64,000 nucleotides of DNA. Source: Tubulanus polymorphus. Its lineage: Eukaryota; Nemertea; Palaeonemertea; Tubulaniformes; Tubulanidae. Under the pieces are notes generated by a model, which worked only from the letters and a program-made list of their open reading frames with translations, made no database searches and was not told where the DNA came from. A program made the translations under genes and the position numbers. Where the stretch lies: NCBI RefSeq assembly GCF_964204645.1, contig NW_027437458.1, forward strand, positions 34,001-98,000, given 5' to 3'. Numbering within the stretch: the first letter of the stretch is position 1; each line of letters opens with the position of its first letter. Shown piece after piece: positions 33,122 through 44,819 of the stretch.

Positions 33122-35809
33122 CAGTGGTCAGTTATGACTAAGACATTTTCTTTTTCTGTATCATCCGGTTCAATCGAGAGAAAATCGATACACACTAAGT
33201 CCATAGGACCACTAGACTGCAAGCTGAGCATGGGTACTGCTTTCTTGTCTTTAGTTTTTCTCAACACGCATGGTTTACATTGCTTACAATGCTGACTAAT
33301 ACTCTCAGCCATATTTGGCCAATAGAATCGTTGTTTAGCCAGGTCTTAAGTGCGATCATAGCCCAAGTGTCCCACGTCATCGTGTGTCCCAGTCATTGCT
33401 AGTTTCTTGAGCTTTTCTGGTACAACTAGCCTACTAACCACCTCGTCCGAAAAGTTTGAGGTTTTGAATAAGACGCCATCGTCTAAGAATAATGAATCAA
33501 ACTGCCTAAGCATAGTCTTTACTGTTTGGGTCTCAGATTTGTACAGAGAGTACCTAGGCTTTTCGCCATGGATTGACAAAATTTCGGTCATCCTTTTGAT
33601 AGCTGCGTCATCTTGTTGTGCAGTACGGATCTCCTCAATGCTCAATGAGGCAATTTCAACCGAAATACTCTGTTCGTACTGATCCTCAGTCTGGAGAGAT
33701 TTACCAGTTACTGGCAGGCACTGAATGCCAGGTGAATTGTCATTGAGTAGGACCGCGTTGACCACTATGGTGCCATCAGTTTCATTCTCTGGCAAAGGCC
33801 TTACTCTTTTCAGCATCGAGTTTATTCTGTCTGCAGGGTCAGTTTCACTGTCTGCTATAGCCTCACCCGGGTGCGGGCGTCTAGATAGTTCATCAGCGTC
33901 TACATTCTGACAGCCGGGTCGGTACGTGATGGATTAGTCATAGATAGAAAGATCTGCGAGCCATCGTTGTCCAGTGGCATCCAATTTAGCTGTGGTTTGG
34001 ACATAAGTCAAAGAGTTGTTATCGGTGGACACTTTGATGCCCTTAGCACCATACAAATAATCATGAAATTTATCCGACATCGCCCAATGTAGGGCTAAGA
34101 ACTCTAGCTTATGAGCAGGATAATTTCGTTCACTAGTAGATAGGGATCTACTAGCATAGGCTACTGGACCTAGCAAACCATCTTTTTCCTGATACAAAGC
34201 TGCACCCAGCCCATTGGTACTGGCATCAGTGTGGAGGTGGTATGGACCCCTAGGGTCAGCTATCTTAAGCACTGGTGCGTCAATCAGTTTTTCCTTGAGG
34301 CTCCTGAACGCCCTATCACAATCGGCATCCCATTTCTCCCCAAAAGGTGCAGTGGCTACCTGGCGGTTGATTGAAACTTTTCCTTTAGAATTCTTACTGG
34401 TATACCCCTTTAATAGGGCCTGCAATGGGACGGCAATGCTGGAATAGATCTTGATGAAACGTCTATAGTATGATGCAAAACCTAACCATTTCTTCACATC
34501 TTTTTGACACGTGGGGGTTGGCCATGTCTTTACTGCTTCGATCTTTTTCGGGCAAGTGCGTATACCCTCAGAACCAATCACGTGGCCTAAGTATGACACC
34601 GACCGCCTAAATAACTGACACTTCGCCAAACTCAATTTAAGGCCTAACTGTCGTAAACGGTCGAACATTCCTTGCAAGTGTACTAAATGCTCATCAAATG
34701 TTTGTGAATATACTATTAAATCATCAAGGAATGCAAGCGCATGTCGTAGATTTGTATTGCCACGGCACTTTTCTATCAACCGCTGGAAGGTTGCTGGTGC
34801 GTTCGTGAGACCTTGGGCCATACGGATCTATCGATATGAACCCGGACACACGAAACTGTTCTTGTCCCGATCTTCTTCTTTAAGGCCGATTTGGTAAAAC
34901 CCGCTCCATCGTTGAATACCACTGACAGCCAGAAAGACTGGTGAATGCTTCCTCTATCCGGGGCAACTGATACTGGTCTCTAATGGTCAGTTTGTTTAGT
35001 TTCCGAAAATCACCAGTAAGTCGCAACTCGCCATTCTTCTTTCTTATCAAAACGATTGCACCAGCTTAAGGACTACAGGATTCCTCAATTATTTTAGCGT
35101 CAATTAATTGTTGTAGGTGTTGGCGTAAGTCTTCTAAATCAGAATAGGGTACCGGACGACTACCGTCACGAAAAGGTCGGTCAGATGTTAATTCAATCTT
35201 GTGTTCTACTGCATCCGTCAATCCAAAATCAAGATCATCTTTAGAGAAAATGTCTTTATTTCTCATCAGAAGGGCCTTGCATCTCGCTTTCTGGTCTCAG
35301 GTGAGCGATGTATCGAATTCAAAACCTGAAAACAAAGGGTCGTTCTCAAATTTCTCACTTTGGTCATTTTGCGCGGTCACTGATTGAACTGGTGTCGAGC
35401 CCATGCTACGTCCTTCGCGACCGATTGGTCGTATCCACTGGGGTAAAAATAAGTCCGCGATATGTGCCTTTGGTGATACAAAGACTGATTTCTTAGAATA
35501 GTTCGCCACTGGAACTTTCATTCTACACTTATTATGGCCGGAGGCCGTTACTAATTTACTGTGAACCTGCACCCCTCCAGGAAGACCACAGCTTTCATCA
35601 GCTGTACCTATAAGGGCAGGGTAACTTGATTTGACTGGGAACGAGCTAGCCATACAGTCAATTTTAACTACTCTACCCGGCTTAACCTCAAAAGGCCGAT
35701 TGTTAATAGTAACTAGCCTGCCCACCTTTCCATTACATGGATCTACAAATTTATCAATGTCGGAAACTGACTGAACTATCCTACGTACGTTATGTATTTT
35801 ACTTTCCAT
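33122..35809 (-). pseudogene. Gypsy pol: RT, RNase H and start of integrase
   Basis: 35809-35297 is the linker after protease. 35266-35066 begins RT (DRPFRDGSRPVPY, LQQLIDAKIIEES). 35065-34822 is RT with frameshifts. 34821-33934 has MAQGLTNAPATFQRL, the catalytic AFLDDLIVYS, the connection domain and RNase H (YHLHTDASTNGLGAALYQ, KLEFLALHWA). 33816-33122 holds the linker and the integrase zinc-binding start (GTHDDVGHLGYDRT, CKQCKPCVLRK). It continues with ITDH, where the LINE interrupts it; the rest is at 22750-21780. Order RT-RNase H-integrase is the normal Ty3/Gypsy order. Several stops and frameshifts make it a pseudogene. Confidence 0.9.
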
Positions 35810-35818
35810 GCTAGAACC

Positions 35819-36208
35819 TTATGTAAATCGTTCCTTGCCAATCTGATATAATGCAGTATTCTTCTCTTCGGAGAATACCCGTCTTATAATATTCGTACCA
35901 ATCAGAATCGGAAGTTCCGCCGCTAATTGGGTGTCTGGGCACACTAAGAATGAAGCGCTAATCTCATTACCTGATCCACTTAAACTGTGAATCTGAATCT
36001 TAGCTTCAATGTACCCCAAATAAGGAACCGAAGACCCACTAGCGCTTTCTAACTTCAACAATGATTCTAATGTTCTAATAGGATGGCTAGCACGCAAATG
36101 ACGATTATAAAATGTTTCACTAATGATACTCACTTGCGATCCCGTGTCTATAAGACAACCTGTGTAAACTCCCTCTATGATACAAGATAAATCACAAACT
36201 TCCCCCAA
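35819..36208 (-). pseudogene. Gypsy retropepsin-type protease
   Basis: A frame of about 129 codons contains the active-site motif CLIDTGSQVSII and, about 80 residues on, the second conserved element ELPILIGTNIIRR. This is an aspartyl protease that works as a dimer and cuts the element polyprotein. It lies between gag and RT as in Ty3/Gypsy. It is separated from pol by a stop near 35819. Confidence 0.85.
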
Positions 36209-36399
36209 TAGCTGGGACGCAGTACCCCTACGATAATCTTGGGCTTTGTTGGAACAGGCCTGTAGTCGCCCTGGTGTACAGACCCTTGTTAGTTTCCCGA
36301 GCTCTTATTTCCTTGGCTCATAGAATTAGGGTGGTTAAAGCGAGTATGCGCTGAATTTCCCTGATTTGACGAGTTAACGCGGTTCAGGCGAGTATGCAC

Positions 36400-37338
36400 C
36401 AAAACTGGATCCGCCGCACGTTTGCAATCACGTGCCATATGGCCCTCTCCCCCTCAATTAAAACAGAAAAAGTATTGTCGTCTCATGTCCCTACAGTCAC
36501 GTGCAAAGTGGCCAGTGCGGCCACACTAACAGGGGCCTCGAATCCTCTGGGGTTGCTGCTGGGAAGCTGGGTCCAGTGTGACAGACTTTATACTATCTAC
36601 TAAAGCGTTTGTTTGTCGTTTGAACGTATCTCTCTGCGCCTTGAGGGCCGCGACTAAATGAGATGGGCATTCGTCATTTGTAGTACTAGTGACATTCCTA
36701 ATCACCGCCTTCTTTTCGTCCCTTGTCTTAACCTTGAATCGTTGTTCTTTCTCACTCCTCTTTATTTCTTCCCTCTTAACCGCGGAGAGGAATTCACTAT
36801 ATCACTGAAAGCGTTCTGGATTTGATTCAACCTCCAAAACGAGAATCATTTTCTCATCATGACTACCACAGCTAAATTGTTTGATAACGACTGCAAGGGG
36901 ATCCTCATTCAGGACAGCATTGAGAGACACAGCCCGGTGATACAAAGTTTGTAAACGCTGTAAGAAACGACTGCATTCTTCATCAGGGGCTTGAATTGCA
37001 TCATAAAATTTCATTAAGACGCTATGACCATCTCCTGTTGGCTCGTAAACCGCCTTCAACACATCTAAGATCTGAAGCTCAGCATCGGTACCTACACTCC
37101 GAGCTGTGCCCAGAGCAGGTTGTCCTAAGCTCTGGAGGACAAGCCTCTTTTTGTCTCTGTCGTCCCCAGCTTCCGCCTGGAGTTCAGCCACATGATATGT
37201 CCAACTCTCAAACTCGAGCTCATTTGCCGGGGGATTTTTCCTACCCGTAAAGGTACATAATCTACATGCCCAAGTCTTTTCATTAATTCTATGATTAACC
37301 GCGGCCATATCCTCCCCGTTTCCCTGGTCGGGATCCAT
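36400..37338 (-). pseudogene. Gypsy gag, PNMA-like capsid and broken zinc knuckles
   Basis: 37338-36802 reads MDPDQGNGEDMAAVNHRINE and a capsid-like region with LQSLGQPALGTAR, VYEPTGDGHSVLMKFYDA and CSRFLQRLQTLY, typical of PNMA/Arc-type gag. After a basic Arg/Lys stretch with a broken frame, two CCHC zinc knuckles can be seen near 36525 and 36460 (CGRTGHFARDC and GGEGHMARDC). Each has a stop in or beside its first Cys pair, and the second looks like a Cys-to-stop change. Gag packages the element RNA. About 200 bp lie between gag and protease. Confidence 0.8.
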
Positions 37339-38069
37339 AAGTAATGAGTAAGAAGCAAAGAATACGATAGGAAAAATTAAATTTGTGATTAAGTGGGGCT
37401 AACCTATAAAACAGGGTTTAACCTTTAGAACTAGGTCAAACCTACAAGTAATTAAAGTTCCCGGAAACTCGCGGTAACTGCGAACAACTGACCTAGAATA
37501 TTCCTAGAAGTACCGCGCGCACTCGATACGGTGACCCCAAACAAAACATCTAAAGCTCCCTAGATTCTGACCTAGAAATTTGTCGTCGATATACTAAGAT
37601 ATTAAAAACATGCTATTTGATCAATTAATATTTACACCAAAAATCAGTACAACCGATGGCTGCACTCGTCCAATCAAAAATGAACTAATCATAAACGGTT
37701 GTAATCGAAATATAGATAATACTACTGAAACGACACGCAACAGCTGATGCAATCAACAATATTGACGCGATAAATTCCCAACCCGTGCAGGAAGTTTTTG
37801 CTAAATTGAAGATTACCTAGTGACCCATAATTTCAGAGTGATATTCTGACTCAACAGTACGTACTTCAAAATAAACATCTAACCAGCTTGTTTACAGAGC
37901 TGTAATAAAACACAATATCAATGTACCGTTTCTACGAATTACTGTCTTATTCGTACTTCTAATTCTCCCTGAACAGTATTCGCGCCACAAGAAGCCAGGG
38001 GTAACAACTTGCTTGACCCGACGAATACTTCTATCAATTTACTATAATTTGTTGGAGCATTAAATAAAT

Positions 38070-38087
38070 GCCCCACGTTGGGCGCCA
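38070..38087 (-). promoter_or_regulatory. Primer-binding site, Lys tRNA type
   Basis: The minus strand reads TGGCGCCCAACGTGGGGC, complementary to the 3' end of Lys(1,2) tRNA for all 18 bases. It lies three bases after the end of LTR copy B, exactly where minus-strand synthesis should begin. The leader 37339-38069 has no other recognised feature. Confidence 0.9.
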
Positions 38088-38090
38088 AAA

Positions 38091-39110
38091 TGTAACCGCA
38101 CTTGCCTAAAATAAAAACTATGCCACCGTGCGGGCATGAGTCCAGAACAGCAAATAAAAAGAACCAGTAATTCCTAGATTATATATATATATATATATAT
38201 ATGGAAGATAAGTAATTTATTAAGTCTATAATTCAAAAAACAAAATAACTAAGGTACTTAGAAAAAAAATGAAAATAAACAGGGCCCTTTTCACGAAACT
38301 AAGATCAGAAAAATAAAAATAAAATCAAATTAAATTAGCTTAAATGTAAGTCAATGATCAATTAAAGTTCTTTTTCTTAAAAGTTTATAAATTTTAACTT
38401 AGCGTCGCTCCAAAAAGATCGCTCTGCCGCTCCTCGAAATTGTTCGCTGCGCTGCTCCCGGAATAGTTCGCTGTGGTTCCTGTTGCTGTCAAAAATCTGT
38501 AGTAATTGTTGATCTGTGGTTCCAAAATTTTTAAACGTTTGCTCAATGCGTCGTATCTGTCGAATTTATAATTTACACGTCACGCAAATATCACTGATGA
38601 TGAAAGTCCACTGGTGGTACGCGGAGTTTGGTAGACGGAAAAAAAAACAGTTTTACTTAATGTTTTTTATCACCAAGCTGGTTAAACCTGTGGCCGTAAA
38701 ACTTTAACTACCACTAATAACAAGTGTCCTTCCGAATCATTTTCGAATCACGAACACAACTCCGTAATGATTAAAATTCAATCCCGTTAGAAGTTCTCCA
38801 ACAGTAAAAAAAGTTTGTGACGATTATGACAACTGCCACAAAAGATTTCTTATATAAATTACATATCAAGTTTTACTAGTTGTAAAAACTCAAAAATTGC
38901 AGGAGAACTCGAGTTGAGCTTCCTCGAAATCTCAAAAGCGTCTCCCCTCTCTCCAAACTATCCACGCCCAACTTCCTGCAGGGGCTCCCTTAAAAATAAT
39001 CTCTCATAAATCCATTCAAGTCAAAAATTAGATAGTTTATCCCCTAAAATGGTGAAAAAGAACTTACCCAAAATAAAACTAATGTATTTAACTCCCGCCA
39101 CATAATTGTG
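38091..39110 (-). mobile_element. Gypsy LTR, copy B (5' LTR)
   Basis: About 1020 bp, nearly identical to 14567-15564 apart from a 24-bp extra segment and scattered substitutions. It abuts the primer-binding site, which fixes it as the 5' LTR. The close match suggests a fairly recent insertion. Confidence 0.9.
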
Positions 39111-40149
39111 AAATCGTAATATTCCTCTTCATATAAGAAAAATGAATACTTTATGAGATTAGAGTAATTGAAATTCTTGTGAACCCCATAGCTTCCGGTA
39201 AAAATTGCATCAGCCAATACGTGTCAAAATTCACATCACATAATAATTAACACCAAGGCTACATGAGCCAGCGACCTCGTAAAACTTGAATATATTTAAA
39301 CTAGTGAACTAAATTCAGCAAATGCCTGTTATGAAAACTGGACAACACGAACCAACAGATTTTACATTTAACTTTAAGATCGAACATTTAATGATAAAAA
39401 AAATTAGATATAAAACATAAGGACTTTAAGGAAATAAATATAAAACCGACTACAGGCTGTTCCAACTAAAATGATGGGACCCCCCATAGTAGTGGCTACA
39501 TAAAGAGAATATAACAAGAATGCACCTAACTATTACTTGTCTGTTAATTATTATAAAAGTAAGACCCTAACATGAGGATACTGGTGGAATGACGAAGCTA
39601 TCTACGATCTCTATGGGGCCAGCGTGAATTTCATCGGCGGCTACAAGCAGTCAATATAAATTGTGTAAGCATATAATTCCCATATTCAAATGTTTTAGAA
39701 AATATGTTCGATATTAGGGGGTATGCAGGTTTCATGAGATTAACAATTTATAATAGCATAGCTGTCATATAAGGCTCTGCGTCCTCTGATGGTTTGTGTA
39801 TTAGGTGACAATTCAATTCTTTATTGATCCTTATTACATATTCCCAAATTCTATGAAGTTACAAATTTTATAATAAGAAAAAACAACATGCACGACACAT
39901 GCATAATTCATACAGAATAACATAAACAAGTTATTTTAAATGACAATATCTACTTCAACCCAGACTCAAGAGGAATCGGGGGACAGGCCGGCTGGATACT
40001 AGTAGGCCACATGATTTGCTCCTAAGTCTTGATGAAGCAGACATCAACAGAGCTCTTTCCTCAACCATGGAGGCAATGAAGATCCAGACCAGCTTAGAGG
40101 CAAAACTGAATGAAGTAGGTTGCAAGTCACGGGTTTGTGCACTTACTTA
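39111..40149. other. Unassigned DNA between the two Gypsy elements
   Basis: AT-rich, with nothing recognised up to about 39960. From about 39970 to 40147 the + strand has a 59-codon open stretch (SLDEADINRALSSTMEAMKI) behind a possible acceptor (TTCAACCCAG) and ending near a possible donor GTAGGT. Its starting phase does not fit the host gene. It may be an exon of something else or chance. Confidence 0.3.
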
Positions 40150-40189
40150 ATGCTGACGGGCACATGACCAAGCGTTAATCGACCTGTCT

Positions 40190-40405
40190 TTAAGTAGACA
40201 CATATTTAAGCAAATGCGCAGTTTTATCAGTTTCGGCCAGCCACTTTTCTTTTAACAATTTCAGTGGACCCCTAACCTGATGCCCGAAGATTAATTCAAA
40301 TAGAGAAAACCCCAGGGACTCCTGAACAGCATCTCTAACTGCAAATAGCAGAAAGGGAACACCCTCATCCCAATCTCTTTGATGTTCAAAACAGTAGGCC
40401 CTGAG
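40190..40405 (-). pseudogene. Gmr1-like integrase, C-terminal piece
   Basis: LRAYCFEHQRDWDEGVPFLL, then RDAVQESLGFSLFELIFGH and VRGPLKLLKEKW: the end of the integrase core and the start of its C-terminal region. It continues exactly from the TLKAM that ends the piece at 42181. A stop at 40190 and truncation follow. Confidence 0.85.
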
Positions 40406-40416
40406 CATGGCCTTCA

Positions 40417-42169
40417 CAGTTTTACAGGGAAACAGTTATCTCCTGTGCTCGGTTCGTTCTCTCCGTCACACCTTCGCCATAATCAACACTTACTTGAACG
40501 TATTAAGAATATTATCCCTGGCAACGACAAATTTATATCATTTGATGTTACTTCCCTTTTTACCAATGTTCCTCTTGGACCTACTCTTGATTTCTTAAAA
40601 CGCAGATTACCATCACTTAATATTAACTTCGGCATTCCAACGGATTGTATCATCGACCTTATCTCTATTTGTACGACGGACTCCTTTTTTGAATTCAACA
40701 ATTGTTTTTACGAACAGATATTCGGTATCGCTATGGGAAACCCTCTTAGTCCTATTCTAGCTAATTTATTCCTAGAACATGTTGAATCTGAAATATTGCC
40801 TCTTTATACTGATATTCCACCCTAAAATCTGGCTCAGATATGTTGACGATGTTCTGGCTTTGGTTCCCTTTGACTTCAATGTTGATAACTTTCTTATATA
40901 TTTAAACTCCCTTTACCCGTCTCTGGCTTTTACATATGAATTGGAATCTAATAGTAAAATACCCTTTCTGGATGTTTTGATTTTTAACTGTGGATCCTTT
41001 TTGAAATTCGCGGTTTATAGGAAACCTAACCAACGCTGAATCCTACCTCCATTACTTCTCTTTTACTTCTCCAGATATTTAACTCGGTTTAGCTCAGGGA
41101 TTATTTCTTCGCGCTTTTAGAATTCGCGACCCCTCATTTCTACCCGATGAAATTCAACATATTAACCAATCTCTCAAAAAACTTGCCATATCCGATTTCA
41201 TATTGAAAAAAGCTCTCCTTAAAGCTCGTACTACGCATTTTAGAAATAACAACCTTAGAACTCCTACCTTGGCTACCGATAAACAGCCTATCATTGTACC
41301 GTATGTACCTTTCCTCGAGAATTCTAAAGTTTCTCTTCGGTCACTAAATAAACAACTTATCTTTACAATTATAAACTTAGTAATATATTGATCAATAACA
41401 AACCGAAAACTGAATCCCTAAACTGTGGAATTTATAATATACCTTGTAAAGTTTGCGACAAAGTATATATAGGAGAAACAGGTCAGAACCTTAATCAACG
41501 CATAAAAGAGCATACGTTAGATGTAAAAAACTTTAAACCTGAAAGAGGAGTTGCTAGTCATGTATTTTAGACTTCACACAATTTTGATTTCGCTAATGCT
41601 GAATTAATTTACCCTTGCAGCGATGAAACTAAAAGACATATTTTGGAATCTGCATTAATAATTGAAAATTCTAACAACGTTGTAAACCTAAACAATGGTT
41701 TTTCACCCCATAATAAACTTATATCTAAACTCCTCTGTAAACTGGTTAAACTCAACCCTTGATTCCCCTTTGATTATTTGTTATTTGTTCTCTCATCTAT
41801 TTTAGTCTCTGTACTTGTAATCACCATTGTTTTAATTTAAGTGCCCCCTGTTTGTCTTTTTACTACTGATTTCTAGTTCTGATTTATATTTATACTCTCT
41901 ATTGTTGTTTATAATTACCCCTTAGTTTGCTTCCCTTTAATCTATTTTAGCGGGTAACTGTTTCTACGTTAATTTTCCTTTAGTTTGTATCATCTCTGAT
42001 TACTTGAATTAGTCTCTTTGTCTCTGGATTGTATATATATCTCATAATTTTTGTAGTTTCTCATTATTCCTGAAGATGACTATTAGGATATAGTCGAAAC
42101 GTTGAAATAAACTACTATCTCAAAGTTTCATTTTCGGACTTTTTCGTTATAATTGTGGGATTCTCTCTA
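40417..42169 (+). mobile_element. Second Penelope-like retroelement, 5'-truncated
   Basis: Flanked by an 11-bp direct repeat, CATGGCCTTCA, at 40406-40416 and 42170-42180, where the integrase frame is interrupted. Its coding region is broken into several frames. The tail ends GATATAGTCGAAACGTTG followed by AATAAACTAC, typical of the family. Bases 41763-42169 are the 3' untranslated part. Confidence 0.9.
40435..41762 (+). pseudogene. Penelope-like RT and GIY-YIG nuclease, broken
   Basis: 40435-40825 carries RT motifs FISFDVTSLFTNVPL and IAMGNPLSPILANLFLEHVE. After a frameshift near 40825 the catalytic box is RYVDDVLALV, with both Asp kept, then PFLDVLI and VYRKP. After another shift near 41035 the thumb region follows. 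A GIY-YIG domain lies at about 41400-41570 (GIYNIPCKVC, VYIGETGQNLNQRIKEHT), and a last stretch reaches 41762. At least three frame breaks plus a stop at 41568-41570 exclude an intact product. Confidence 0.85.
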
Positions 42170-42180
42170 CATGGCCTTCA

Positions 42181-43093
42181 ACGTTTGTTGGAATCTTTCA
42201 ATTGCACCTTGACTCTCGGAATGATACGCAGACGAACAATGTTGTGATTTACCCAATTGGTCCATTACTTGTTGAAAGACCCCACTGACGAAGTTTGACC
42301 CTTGGTCACTTTGGATGTGAGCTGGGAGACCAAAAACCGTAAAAAACTTTGTAAATGCCTTGAGAACAACAGGGGCAGTAATCTTTCTGAGCAGAACTGC
42401 CTCAGGAAACCGTGTCCCCTTGCACATAATCGTAAGTAAATATTCGTTTCCGTTACGTGACTTAGGGAGTGGCCCTACACAATCACACAGAATTTCACTA
42501 AAAGGTTCTCCAAAAGCCGGGACTGGGATCAAGGTTGCACGCGGTATAACTTGATTAGGACTATTGCCAGTGACTTGACATGTATGACAGGTAGCACAAA
42601 ATGCCGACACATCCTTCATCCCAGGCCAATAGAAATGTTGGAGAATTTTCTTATAAGTTTTCTCAACCTTTAAATGACCACCAAATGGCGTTTCGTGAGC
42701 TGTTGAAATGATTAAATTATGGTACCTTGAGGGTGCCAAAATTTGATAGACAACTTCCAATTGATTATCTACTCTAACATCAGATGGACGCCATCTGCGC
42801 ATCAGCACCCCAGACTGTAAAAAGAAACCAGTCTGGCCATCCACATTATCAGGACTGTCTGCAGCCAGACTGTAATACCATTTGAATGATAATTCTTGAC
42901 TTTGAGCTTCAATTAAACTAGGTTTTGCAATTTCCATAAACTTGTTAGGATCAACACCAGCTGATGAAAATACCTTAGCCAAAAATGTATCGGACAAATC
43001 AACGGTTTCAATAGCCTTCTTTTCACAGGCGGGAATAACTGTTACATTATTTCCAGTGGGTCTAGCATCTACTTCAGAAGTCTTCTTCGACAT
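42181..43093 (-). pseudogene. Gmr1-like integrase, N-terminal zinc domain and core
   Basis: The frame overlaps the end of the gag-protease frame by 20 bp in another register. The zinc-binding domain is present (STAHETPFGGHLKVEKTY, then CATCHTCQVTG). The core shows the catalytic residues in CDCVGPLP, IQSDQGSNF and SESQGAIERF. FYWPGMKDV and YLLTIMCKGTRFPEA are further family motifs. The piece ends at TLKAM where the Penelope-like element is inserted. It would insert the element cDNA. Confidence 0.85.
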
Positions 43094-44150
43094 AGAGCGA
43101 GTAACTACACAATGAGGGAATAGGTCTTGATATCTCCGTTATCAAGACCTCTACTCTATCGTCCGTCCGTGGCTTAGCCGAAACAATAGGATTGGCGTTA
43201 TGTACATTATCGCCCGCCAAATCATTTCCTAGAAGAAATGACACGCCAGGAACTGAAAGAAATGGGCGTACCCCGACCTCTACCCATCCAGTGTATAAGT
43301 CACACTGCAAAAACAAATTATGAATGGGACATTCACTTATATCAGGTCCTAAACCACGGAGCAAGACATCTTTACCCGTGTAAGTATCATTATTAAACGG
43401 CAATACGTCTTTCAAAATCAAGGACGTAGATGCCCCAGTATCCCGAAGGACAATGATACTCACCGGGTCAGACTGAGAGATAGACACCAGACCACTTCGT
43501 AAAAACAGACCATACGATTCTCTTGGGTGTGTAAGCATCGTCACATTCCCACCAACTTCTACACCAGTCTTGGAAGTACTGGAGTTGTGCTCTTTTCTTT
43601 TTTGCTGAAGTTTTAAACAATTCGACATTAAATGACCCACATTTTTACAATAACGACAAATTACTTGACCTCCAGAATCGCGAGCGTAATTTGACTTTGG
43701 ACTAACAGCAACCTTGCCAGCCTGAAAACTCATAGACTCATTCAGTGAACCAGACTTGATATCTGAATTATAAAACAGAGCCCGCATACGTTGACTGTCT
43801 AAATCCAACTGCCTCAAACGCATCTGCTGCTCGTTCTCCAGTTGACACATATGCAATTGATGAGTCCGTTCCTTCTCCCGTTCCACCGCCTCGAATCCCA
43901 TTTCCAATCTGCGCTGCTCCAGTTCACCACCAACATCCGCGACTGGTAACCTTAAAGACTCAGATTTTAACATACCCTTAACCACATGAGCATTAGCAAT
44001 TAAGGTTTGAAGCTCAGCCTTCCTCATAGAGGTTTGCGTGGAAAGCCCATAATGTGCTGCAACACTGAACAGATCTGCTTTCAACAATCTATACAATCCC
44101 TCCGCTGACGGGGATAAAACGAACTGTTCAGACCGTTCAGACATTGTCAT
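43074..44150 (-). pseudogene. Gmr1-like gag-protease, capsid region missing
   Basis: A 358-residue frame. Residues 10-60 form an N-terminal domain (GLYRLLKADLFSVAAHYGL), followed by a long Glu/Arg/Gln-rich helix. The frame then jumps to a CCHC zinc knuckle (CRYCKNVGHLMSNC) and a retropepsin-type protease with LRDTGASTSLI and a second box FLLGNDLAG. In relatives I recall, a capsid domain of 200 or more residues lies between helix and knuckle; it is absent here, with no stop, so an internal in-frame deletion is likely. Confidence 0.75.
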
Positions 44151-44365
44151 TAATTTTCAAATATACAACACTGTTCAAACTATAAAGTTTCGAAATTTCC
44201 AAATGTTAGTTCAGAAAGAACATAACAAAAAGCAAAAAGCATACACCGACAGAACGCGAAAGTTCTAAATACTGACGGGGCCGGAAAAGGTAGAAAAACG
44301 ATTACAGTACCTTTTCACGACTCCGGAGCCAGACCGCTATTCGCCAGTTTGACAGGCCCCCAATT

Positions 44366-44664
44366 TGTTACACGCGGGTCAAAGACAAATCCTCTGATGT
44401 GGAGTAAACGTCTAAGCTAACAAGAAACTGCTAACAACGGATATAAAACAGCGCAACACTTTAATAGTTCCAAGAACGGCCTAGGTCTGAATGACTAATA
44501 CAAGCCCGGCAGTGTTATATATATGAGCCGGCATTAAGGAGGCACAAACTGTGACAGCTGGATTAAACCAGTGAACCACTGCCGGAAATGCAAGTCAGCC
44601 AGGCAGTACAATACAATTCTTACAATAAAATACCAGGTAACAGTATAAAATTGCAATGACCTCA
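44366..44664 (-). mobile_element. LTR of the Gmr1-like element
   Basis: On the + strand it begins TGTTACACGCGGG and ends GACCTCA. It has a TATATATA stretch near 44518. On the minus strand it is followed by AATTGGGGGCCTGTC, the start of the leader and primer site. Only one copy was found. A run of 15 G follows closely at 44668-44682. Confidence 0.65.
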
Positions 44665-44819
44665 ATTGGGGGGGGGGGGGGCGTTGTCTCAAAGAGCGAA
44701 TGCGATTGGCTGTTTTTCCATGAGACCGCTACTACTATGTGAAAATAAATGACACTCATCCTATTTGATTTCAACTTTACTAGGACCTATTTCGTAACCT
44801 ATTTTGTTTCGCACTTAAG

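Larger units (their letters stand above)
40150..44664 (-). mobile_element. Gmr1-like Gypsy element, truncated
   Basis: On the minus strand an LTR (44664-44366) is followed by gag-protease and then directly by integrase, with no RT between. Gmr1-like elements have the order gag-protease-integrase-RT, so the RT part would lie beyond 40150, where the element is cut off. Its integrase is split by a Penelope-like element. No second LTR was seen. Confidence 0.75.

Noticed and set aside
42167-44150. A Gypsy element that lost only its reverse transcriptase from between protease and integrase
   Set aside because: Gmr1-like elements normally have integrase directly after protease and RT downstream; the element is simply cut off before the RT, near 40150.
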